Positions 41,620-48,826 of a stretch of 51,128 nt of DNA are shown here, in pieces. Under the pieces are notes generated by a model. That model had not been told where the DNA came from. It did not search any database and worked only from the letters and a program-made list of their open reading frames with translations. The position numbers and the translations under genes were made by a program. The stretch's first letter is position 1. Each line of letters begins with the position of its first letter. Source of the DNA: Clostridia bacterium (GTDB taxonomy: Bacteria; Bacillota; Clostridia; Christensenellales; Aristaeellaceae); NCBI GenBank assembly GCA_017396845.1, contig JAFQKQ010000085.1:1-51128 (forward strand), given 5' to 3'.

Positions 41620-42850
41620 CCTCGATATCATCCGCGATATCCATAAGTCTGTTGTATTTTTCTGTGCGCTCGCTCCTTGCGGGCGCGCCGCTTTTTATGA
41701 AATCCGCATTCATACCGACGGCAAGATCCGCCAAAAACGGATCCGCAGTATCCCCGCTTCTGTGCGATGCAATCACCCTGTACCCGTACCGCCTTGCGGT
41801 AAACGCAGCCAAAAGCGTTTCGGTAACGCTGCCAATCTGATTGGGCTTTATGAGCACCGCATTTGCGCATCCCGCTTCTGCGCCCTTACTGATTCTTTCG
41901 GGATTCGTGACAAACAAATCGTCTCCAACGACCGAAACGCTCTCTCCTATTTTGGAAGTCAGCACGCTGAAGCCGTCGAAATCGTCCTCTCCCAGCGGAT
42001 CCTCCACAGAAATTATGGGATATTTCTTCGTAAGCATTTCCGTATAGTCCATAAGCTCCGCCCGCGTAAGCTTCGTTCTCCTTTTGGGAAGATAATATCC
42101 TTCCTCATCCGCCCATTCGCCGGCTGCCATGTCAAGCGCGAAAAACACGTCCTTTCCGGGCGCATAACCCGCTTTTTCTGACGCCTTTGTCAAAAGAAGC
42201 AGCGCGTCCTCGTCCGTTTCAAGGTTCGGTGCGAAGCCGCCCTCATCTCCGACCGCCGATGAAAGCCCCAGGCTTTTGATATCATCCTTAAGGCTTCTGT
42301 ATATTTCTGCGCACATCTGAATAGAAGCGCTAAAAGGCATTCCTTCCTTCGGAACAATCATAAACTCCTGAATATCGAGATTGTTGTCCGCATGCCGTCC
42401 GCCGTTCAATACGTTCATCATAACCCTCGGAAGCTTTCCAGGCATAAGCCCGCGAATATAGCGGTAAAGCGGTATTCCCTGAAGGAAGGAGGCGCATCTT
42501 GCCGCAGCGATGGACACGGACAAAATGGCGTTCGCGCCAAGGGAAGACTTATCCTTCGTCCCGTCAAGCGCAATCATCTTTGTATCGATACCGCTCTGGT
42601 TTCTTACATCCTCACCGATCAGTGCGCGTGCGATTACGCCGTTGATTCCGTCTATCGCACCGAGCACGCCCTTACCCATATATCTCTTTCCGCCGTCTCT
42701 CTTTTCATATGCTTCATGGGAGCCGGTCGACGCGCCGGAGGGCACGGATGCTTCCGCCATTACGCCGTTTTTCAGCCATATGCGCGTTCTGATTGTGGGA
42801 TATCCCCTTGAATCCAGAATCTCGCTTGCCCGTATTCCTGCTATCTCCAT
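41609..42850 (-). CDS. eno: Enolase, divergent
   Basis: Interconverts 2-phosphoglycerate and phosphoenolpyruvate. At 413 residues it is a little shorter than typical (about 430). The catalytic set is readable: ASTGSHEA loop, QEFMIVP, VGDEGGFAPN, metal ligands in FALDMAAGEW, SVEDPLGEDDFDGF and VGDDLFVTNP, the catalytic Lys in LIKPNQIGS, and ASHRSGDT. Several positions differ from standard enolase: SHRSGDTADPFLAD replaces SHRSGETEDTxIAD, and AAGEWADEEG replaces ASSEFY. It is thus either a diverged housekeeping enzyme or a second copy. GGAGAGGTGA precedes the ATG. It is alone, not in a glycolytic cluster. Confidence 0.9.
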   Translation of the reverse strand: MEIAGIRASEILDSRGYPTIRTRIWLKNGVMAEASVPSGASTGSHEAYEKRDGGKRYMGKGVLGAIDGINGVIARALIGEDVRNQSGIDTKMIALDGTKDKSSLGANAILSVSIAAARCASFLQGIPLYRYIRGLMPGKLPRVMMNVLNGGRHADNNLDIQEFMIVPKEGMPFSASIQMCAEIYRSLKDDIKSLGLSSAVGDEGGFAPNLETDEDALLLLTKASEKAGYAPGKDVFFALDMAAGEWADEEGYYLPKRRTKLTRAELMDYTEMLTKKYPIISVEDPLGEDDFDGFSVLTSKIGESVSVVGDDLFVTNPERISKGAEAGCANAVLIKPNQIGSVTETLLAAFTARRYGYRVIASHRSGDTADPFLADLAVGMNADFIKSGAPARSERTEKYNRLMDIADDIEAIQ

Positions 42851-42911
42851 TTCTATTCACCTCTCCTTTTTCTATCCTGCTTGCTCTCGCCGGTTTTTAT
42901 TCATTTATCAA

Positions 42912-42940
42912 TTGCCCTTTTTTCCCATTTATGTTATGAT
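42912..42940 (+). promoter_or_regulatory. Promoter for the glycerate kinase operon
   Basis: TTGCCC and TATGAT are separated by 17 bases, 26 bases before the ATG at 42967. Confidence 0.72.
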
Positions 42941-42966
42941 ATAGAAAACTGTTCGGGAGATACATT

Positions 42967-44115
42967 ATGCATATTATATTTGCGCCGGATTCCTTCAAAG
43001 GTTCCGCGTCCGCCGTAAGAATCACGGAAATTTTATCCTGTGAAGCAAAGAAACGCTTCGGCGACGTCAAGATTTCGTCCCTTCCCGTAGCCGACGGCGG
43101 CGAGGGCACAATTGACGCGCTTTTGGGAATCGTTCCCGGAAAGCGCGTGAGGAAAAAAGTCACCGCGCCTCACGGAGAAACGGTCGAAGCCGAATACGCC
43201 TGCCTTTCAGACTCCACTGCCGTCATCGAAATGGCGCAGTGCTCCGGACTTACGCTGGTTCCGAAGGCGCTTCGAAATCCCATGTACCTTACAAGCTACG
43301 GGCTCGGCGAAATGATCGCGCATGTGCTGGACGACGGTCATACGAATATTTTGATCGGTCTTGGCGGAAGCGCCACGAACGACGGCGGCATGGGACTTTT
43401 GTCTGCGCTCGGCGCAGTATTTGAAACAGAAAGCGGAAGAAGGCTTGACGGCATGGGCGCAGAGCTTTCAAAGATCGGACATATCCGCCTTGATCACCTG
43501 CACCCCGGCCTTCAAAACGCGCGCCTTACCGTGATTTCGGACGTCACAAACCCGCTCCTTGGAAAATCGGGCGCAACATATATATACGGCCCGCAGAAAG
43601 GCGCGGACGAAATCACCCTTCAAAAGCTTGAAAATGGCATGACGCATTATGCGGACATGTTCTTCGATCTTTTTAATATCGATATATCCTCCTTCCCCGG
43701 CTCCGGCGCTGCGGGCGGTGCGGGCGCGGCTCTTACAGGCGTACTCAGAGCCGATATGAAGCGCGGCATTGACGTTGTGCTCGATATGGCTGGATTTGAC
43801 GCACTTTTGGAAGACGCGGATCTCGTAGTTACGGGCGAAGGAAGAGTAGACGGACAAACCGTAAAATACGGAAAGGTCGCTTCCGGAATTATTGAGCGCT
43901 CGAATCGCTTTCATGTTCCGGTCGCCGTAATCACCGGCGGCATGGGACCCGAAGCAGAAAACCTTTATACCGCAGGAAACGCCATGATATTCCCCATTGA
44001 AAACGCGCCCATGACGCTTGAATACGCCATGGCCAACGCAGATCTGTTGATCCGGCAGACCGCCGAGCGCCTGTTCTGGGCGTTTGACGCGGGAATGAAA
44101 TACAATCATCATTAA
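42967..44115 (+). CDS. glxK: Glycerate kinase (GarK/GlxK family)
   Basis: Phosphorylates D-glycerate, usually to 2-phosphoglycerate, the substrate of enolase, which is encoded divergently next door. The 382 residues have family blocks: [12 protein letters not shown] at the N terminus, [44 protein letters not shown] and [17 protein letters not shown] precedes the ATG. It heads an operon that continues with GH51, DUF6171, tldD and tldE. The physical and metabolic closeness to enolase suggests glycerate entry into lower glycolysis. Confidence 0.94.
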   Translation: MHIIFAPDSFKGSASAVRITEILSCEAKKRFGDVKISSLPVADGGEGTIDALLGIVPGKRVRKKVTAPHGETVEAEYACLSDSTAVIEMAQCSGLTLVPKALRNPMYLTSYGLGEMIAHVLDDGHTNILIGLGGSATNDGGMGLLSALGAVFETESGRRLDGMGAELSKIGHIRLDHLHPGLQNARLTVISDVTNPLLGKSGATYIYGPQKGADEITLQKLENGMTHYADMFFDLFNIDISSFPGSGAAGGAGAALTGVLRADMKRGIDVVLDMAGFDALLEDADLVVTGEGRVDGQTVKYGKVASGIIERSNRFHVPVAVITGGMGPEAENLYTAGNAMIFPIENAPMTLEYAMANADLLIRQTAERLFWAFDAGMKYNHH

Positions 44116-44129
44116 GGGAGGAAGACCAC

Positions 44130-45623
44130 ATGCGTTTAATCGTCAATCCCGCCATCAAGAAAAGCTACATTCATCCGGAAGTATACGGAAATTTCTCGGA
44201 GCATCTCGGAAGATGTATCTATAACGGCATTTATGTAGGCGAAAACTCCGACATTCCAAATGTAAACGGCATGAGGAGCGATATCGTGGAAGCGCTTAAA
44301 AATATCAAGCTTCCCGTTCTCCGCTGGCCGGGCGGATGCTTTGCCGACGAATATCACTGGAAAGACGGCATCGGGGACAAGAAAGACCGAAAACACCTGA
44401 TCAATACCAACTGGGGCGGCGTCGTGGAGGACAACTCATTTGGAACGCATGAATTTATGGAGCTCTGCCGCCAGGTTGGCTGCGAAGCATACATCAACGG
44501 AAATGTAGGCAGCGGCTCCGTTCAGGAGATGCAGGAATGGGTGGAATACATGACCTCGCCTGACGTATCTCCCATGGCGGATCTTCGCAGAAAGAACGGA
44601 CAGGACGAGCCCTGGAAAGTAAAGTACTTCGGCGTAGGCAATGAAAACTGGGGCTGCGGCGGAAACATGCGCCCGGAATTCTACGCGGATGTTTACAAGC
44701 GCTATCAGACCTTCTGCCATAATTACGGCAAAAACCGCCTTTACAGAATCGCCTGCGGCGCCGGAACCGGCAAGGGAAATCCGAATTATGCCTGGACAGA
44801 AACGCTTATGAAGGAAGCCGGACACCTTATGAACGGCCTCTCCCTTCACTATTATACAATTCCCACCGATAACTGGCAGCACAAGGGCAGCGCGACGGAA
44901 TTCACCAAGGAAGAATACTATCAGACGCTTCTTAATGCGTCATTCATCGACGAGCTCATCGAAAAGCATGGCGCGATCATGGACAGATACGATCCCGAAA
45001 AGAAAATCGGCATGATCGTAGACGAATGGGGCGCCTGGTACGACGTAGAACCCGGTACGAATCCCGGCTTCCTCTATCAGCAGAGCACCATGCGCGACGC
45101 GCTTCTCGCAGCAATCACCCTCAACATCTTCAACCGGCACGCCGACCGCGTACACATGGCGAACATCGCCCAGATGATCAATGTGCTGCAGGCAATCGTG
45201 CTGACCGACGGCGAAAAGATGCTCCTGACCCCCACCTACCATGTATTCGATCTGTACAAGGCGCATCAGGGCGCGCATCTTCTCGGCAGCATGATTGAGA
45301 AAGATCCCGTTCCGGGGTTTGAGGGGCTTGAAAAGGTGTCGCATTCCGCGTCCATCGACGACAACGGAAAAATCCATATCACGCTTTCAAACGCTTCGGC
45401 GGACGAGGATATCAGTCTGTCCCTAAGAATCGACGCAAGGGCGGTATCACTTTTGGAAGCCCGCATTCTCACCGGAAGCATGAATCAGATGAACACCTTC
45501 GAAGACGCGTGCGCCGTTTCCATAAAGCCGCTTTCCGGCGTTTCCGTATCGCCGGATGCATCCGGAACCGAGATTTCTCTTACGCTTCCCGCCGTAAGCT
45601 GCGTATCTCTTTCGTTTGAATAA
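44130..45623 (+). CDS. abfA: Alpha-L-arabinofuranosidase, GH51
   Basis: A 497-residue cytoplasmic glycosidase releasing L-arabinose from arabino-oligosaccharides. There is no signal peptide. The N-terminal [20 protein letters not shown] and the [19 protein letters not shown] block are typical of GH51. Glu172 in [11 protein letters not shown] is the acid/base, and Glu299 in [10 protein letters not shown] the nucleophile. A C-terminal beta-sandwich follows. GGGAGG lies eight bases before the ATG. It fits with araD and the sugar ABC ATPase at the start of the window as parts of arabinose use. Confidence 0.95.
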   Translation: MRLIVNPAIKKSYIHPEVYGNFSEHLGRCIYNGIYVGENSDIPNVNGMRSDIVEALKNIKLPVLRWPGGCFADEYHWKDGIGDKKDRKHLINTNWGGVVEDNSFGTHEFMELCRQVGCEAYINGNVGSGSVQEMQEWVEYMTSPDVSPMADLRRKNGQDEPWKVKYFGVGNENWGCGGNMRPEFYADVYKRYQTFCHNYGKNRLYRIACGAGTGKGNPNYAWTETLMKEAGHLMNGLSLHYYTIPTDNWQHKGSATEFTKEEYYQTLLNASFIDELIEKHGAIMDRYDPEKKIGMIVDEWGAWYDVEPGTNPGFLYQQSTMRDALLAAITLNIFNRHADRVHMANIAQMINVLQAIVLTDGEKMLLTPTYHVFDLYKAHQGAHLLGSMIEKDPVPGFEGLEKVSHSASIDDNGKIHITLSNASADEDISLSLRIDARAVSLLEARILTGSMNQMNTFEDACAVSIKPLSGVSVSPDASGTEISLTLPAVSCVSLSFE

Positions 45624-45934
45624 TGGCGTACATATCGGGCGAAATCCTTTGCAGGAAATGCATGCTTGAAAACATGGATCAGGCCGACATCATCCGCCAT
45701 CTCGATTCGTATGTGGCCGATCTTCCGAAGGACGTCCGCGCGAACGAAGACGAATATCAAAAACGGCTTACTCTGTGCGCCTCGTGCGAATACCTTTTAA
45801 ACGCCGCGTGCCGCCTGTGCGGCTGTTACGTACAGGCGCGCGCCGCAAAGAAAAATCAGCGCTGTCCCATTGCGAAACATCCCAAATGGACGGAGCAAAT
45901 CGAAAAGAGTGATGAAATTGTTATTACCCGTTAG
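45623..45934 (+). CDS. Cys-rich DUF6171-like protein
   Basis: A 103-residue soluble protein with eight cysteines (10, 13, 52, 55, 63, 66, 68, 81) that could hold two zinc sites or an iron-sulfur cluster. The pattern YQKRLTLCASCEYLLNAACRLCGCYVQARAA fits what I know of DUF6171 (shown here as two pieces: YQKRLTLCASCEYLLN and AACRLCGCYVQARAA). Its ATG overlaps the GH51 stop by one base, and its 3' end overlaps the tldD start by 23 bases. Function is unknown. The tight coupling with tldD suggests a shared role, but that is inference. Confidence 0.82.
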   Translation: MAYISGEILCRKCMLENMDQADIIRHLDSYVADLPKDVRANEDEYQKRLTLCASCEYLLNAACRLCGCYVQARAAKKNQRCPIAKHPKWTEQIEKSDEIVITR

Positions 45935-47327
45935 CGAGTTCCTTATAAAAAGCAAGCCGGATGCAAAAAAACTGATTAACAGCCTTACGGCCATTTATCC
46001 CTATGCATCGATTCTCGGTCAGGACGCATGCTCTATGGCGTATCAGATTGCTTCGACCGGCGTAAGCATCTCAGAAAATGCCGATTTTACCAACCGCGGG
46101 TTTGTCATCCGCGTTCATAACGGGAAATCCATCGTGGAATATTCCGTAAGCGAAATAAGCGAAAATATCATACCGGATATCCTTCGCACAATTCATACGC
46201 TTTCTGAAAGCGCAAAGGGAGACGATCCCCTCCCGACCGATGAAAAAGCATGCGTAAGCGAGCAGACGGAGCTTGAAATCGATCCCGACAGCCTTGAACC
46301 CGATCAGATTATTTCAAAGCTTACCGATCTTCGCGAAAAGTGCCTCAAAAAGGACGAAAGAATTCTGGACGCAAGCATTCGCTTCGTATGGCAGAAAAAC
46401 CACCGGTTCTTCCTTTCCAAAAACAGAGACCTTTCGGAAAGCCTTATCTGGTCCAACGGCGCAATCGTGAGCCTTGCCGCAAAGGGCGAAGAGGTAAAGG
46501 ACTATTACAAGAGCTTCTCCACGCTCGGCGGCGCGGAAATACTCAATGATATGGCAAAGGACGAAGTGATCGACGAGGTAACGGATACGGTGATTTCACT
46601 TCTCGACTCCGTAAGCATGGAGCCCGGCGAATACGAGTGCATCTGCGACCCGGAGACCACCGGCATGATCGTACACGAGGCCTTCGGTCACGGCGTTGAA
46701 ATGGATATGTTTGTAAAAGACAGGGCGCTTGCCAAGGAATACATCGGAAAGCGCGTGGCGAGCGACCTCGTCACCATGCATGACGGCGCAAAGGCGGCGA
46801 AGGAATGCGCTTCCTTCCTCTTTGACGACGAAGGTACCCTTGGACAGGACACCCTGGTCATTAAAAACGGCATACTGATTTCCGGTTACTCGGATGCGGT
46901 CAGCGCAGGAAGACTCGGCATTTCCCCCACCGGAAACGGCCGCCGCGAATCCTTCCGGCGAAAAGCCTACACCCGCATGACCAATACGTTCTTTGAACCC
47001 GGAACGAGCCGCTTTGACGAAATGATCGCATCGGTGAAATACGGCTTTCTGCTTGAAAACCCCTCCAGCGGCATGGAGGATCCCAAAAACTGGGGCATTC
47101 AATGCATGGTGAACATTGCCCGCGAGATCAAGGATGGCCGTCTGACCGGAAAAATCTGTTCGCCGATCGTTTTAACCGGTTATGTGCCCGACCTTCTCAA
47201 ATCGATCTCCATGATGAGCAGCGACTTCTCTCTCGGCGGCGGCGGCTTCTGCGGCAAGGGCTATAAAGAATGGGTCAAGGTTTCAGACGGCGGCCCCTAT
47301 ATCAAAGCCCGCATCCGCCTCGGCTGA
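45912..47327 (+). CDS. tldD: TldD metalloprotease subunit
   Basis: A 471-residue protein of the TldD/PmbA family, the catalytic partner of a heterodimeric zinc protease that degrades unfolded peptides and, in some systems, matures peptide antibiotics. The zinc motif is HEAFGHGVEMD, with His255, Glu256 and His260. The downstream GNGRRESFRRKAYTRMTNTF (20 residues) and the SLGGGGFCGKG end are characteristic. The ATG at 45912 (MKLLLPVSEFL) is inside the DUF6171 gene and has only a weak AAAAGAG site, so coupling is likely. tldE follows 18 bases later. Confidence 0.95.
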   Translation: MKLLLPVSEFLIKSKPDAKKLINSLTAIYPYASILGQDACSMAYQIASTGVSISENADFTNRGFVIRVHNGKSIVEYSVSEISENIIPDILRTIHTLSESAKGDDPLPTDEKACVSEQTELEIDPDSLEPDQIISKLTDLREKCLKKDERILDASIRFVWQKNHRFFLSKNRDLSESLIWSNGAIVSLAAKGEEVKDYYKSFSTLGGAEILNDMAKDEVIDEVTDTVISLLDSVSMEPGEYECICDPETTGMIVHEAFGHGVEMDMFVKDRALAKEYIGKRVASDLVTMHDGAKAAKECASFLFDDEGTLGQDTLVIKNGILISGYSDAVSAGRLGISPTGNGRRESFRRKAYTRMTNTFFEPGTSRFDEMIASVKYGFLLENPSSGMEDPKNWGIQCMVNIAREIKDGRLTGKICSPIVLTGYVPDLLKSISMMSSDFSLGGGGFCGKGYKEWVKVSDGGPYIKARIRLG

Positions 47328-47345
47328 TGGAAAGGAGGAACCATC

Positions 47346-48614
47346 ATGATTAAAAGAATTACATCTCTTATGGCGCATCTTAATATCGGCACATGGCTGA
47401 TTTCCGATACCGAAAAGAAGAGCGCCGAGCTTTTCTTTATTCGAAAAGACGAAGACATGCGAAGGGAAGCATCCGTGCGCGAGATCAGCGTAACGGTTTA
47501 CCGCGATTTTGATAAAGACGGAAACAAGATGCGCGGAAGCGCAGGCGTTCTCCTTTTTGATTCCATGACGGACGAGGAAATTTCTCAAAAGCTGACACGC
47601 GCCTACCATGCCGCGCAGTTTGTAAACAACCCCTATTTTGATATCGCGCCCTGCACGGTGGATAAGAAGCTTTCCGGCGGCGACGACCCCCTTTCCCTTA
47701 TGGAAAAGGCAGAAATCATGGCGGATGCGCTTTTTATGCCGGATGTAAACGACGAAGCGTTTATCAATTCCGCCGAAATCTTCGCATCCCTTACGCATGT
47801 CCGCATTTACGCATCGAACGGAACAAATGTTGAATATGATTCCTTCCGCGTAAAGGGCGAATTCGTATGCCAGACGCTTGAGCCCGAAGATGTTGAAATG
47901 TACCACGCCTTTGAATACGCTGCTCTCGACACCTTCGCGCTATCCGAGCTTTCGTTGGACGCGCTTTCGGTCGTACGCGACAGAGCGCACGCCAAAAACG
48001 CCCCCAATGCCGGTATATACGACGTTATCCTCACAAAACAGCACGTATATACCCTCTTAAGCGCATATCCCGAAAAAGCGAACGCAGCGCTCGTTTTTGC
48101 AAAGTATTCGCCGTATTCCGTGGGCATGAACGTGCAGGGAGAAAAGATCGAGGGAGAAAAGCTGAATATCACATTAACGCCAGACGAACCTTTCTCCTTT
48201 GAGGGAATTCCCATGCCGGAAAGAACGCTGATTTCCGAAGGCGTGCTGTCTTCCCTTCACGGCGCAACCCGCTTTTCAAGATACCTCGGCATTGAGCCCA
48301 CCGGTAGTTACACAAACATTCGCGTGGATAACGGAACAAAGGCGCTTGAAGATATGAAGAAAAAGCCGTATCTTATGCCTGTGTCGTTCTCCGATTTCCA
48401 GATGGACCCGCTGAGCGGCCACTTCTCCGGCGAAATCAGGCTCGCCTACCTGTTCGACGGTGAAAGAATTCATTTGGTCACCGGCGGCTCTGTAAACGGC
48501 AGCCTTCTTGAAAAGCAGACGAATCTCGTTTTCTCTCTTGAACGCTATTCGGACTCCTCCTTCTCCGGTCCCTATGCCGTTTTGATTCCCGGCGTGAAAG
48601 TTGCAGGCGCATAA
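47346..48614 (+). CDS. tldE: TldE (PmbA) partner subunit
   Basis: A 422-residue non-catalytic partner of TldD. The zinc motif is absent, as is normal for TldE. Family signs are the SASLTHVRIYASNGTNVEY-type middle region (here IFASLTHVRIYASNG) and the C-terminal half with YLGIEPTGSYTNIRVDNG and GHFSGEIRLAYLFDGERI. AAGGAGG lies six bases before the ATG. It closes the operon; a terminator follows. No obvious RiPP precursor gene is beside the pair, so a general peptide-turnover role is the default. Confidence 0.92.
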   Translation: MIKRITSLMAHLNIGTWLISDTEKKSAELFFIRKDEDMRREASVREISVTVYRDFDKDGNKMRGSAGVLLFDSMTDEEISQKLTRAYHAAQFVNNPYFDIAPCTVDKKLSGGDDPLSLMEKAEIMADALFMPDVNDEAFINSAEIFASLTHVRIYASNGTNVEYDSFRVKGEFVCQTLEPEDVEMYHAFEYAALDTFALSELSLDALSVVRDRAHAKNAPNAGIYDVILTKQHVYTLLSAYPEKANAALVFAKYSPYSVGMNVQGEKIEGEKLNITLTPDEPFSFEGIPMPERTLISEGVLSSLHGATRFSRYLGIEPTGSYTNIRVDNGTKALEDMKKKPYLMPVSFSDFQMDPLSGHFSGEIRLAYLFDGERIHLVTGGSVNGSLLEKQTNLVFSLERYSDSSFSGPYAVLIPGVKVAGA

Positions 48615-48631
48615 CGATCGGGATGTTTTCC

Positions 48632-48690
48632 GTCCCGCACACGGGACATTTACACAACCGCAACATCCAGTTGCGGTTGTTCTTAATTCT
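48632..48690 (+). terminator. Double hairpin terminator after tldE
   Basis: A GTCCCG/CGGGAC hairpin (48632-48647) is followed by a perfect 11-bp stem, ACAACCGCAAC/GTTGCGGTTGT (48654-48664 with 48670-48680, 5-base loop), and a T-rich tail TCTTAATTCTT. It ends the glxK operon. Confidence 0.8.
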
Positions 48691-48725
48691 TAACTTAATA
48701 TAATGCAAACGAAAACAATTCACCC

Positions 48726-48755
48726 TTGTAAAAGTATTTGCAAATGGTGTATAAT
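48726..48755 (+). promoter_or_regulatory. Promoter for pyruvate phosphate dikinase
   Basis: TTGTAA and a perfect TATAAT are separated by 18 bases, 71 bases before the ATG at 48827. Confidence 0.75.
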
Positions 48756-48826
48756 TACATGCTGGAATAAGAAGAGTATGGATCTGTATATCCACATACC
48801 GAATGTGAGGAAGGAAGAGAAAGAAC

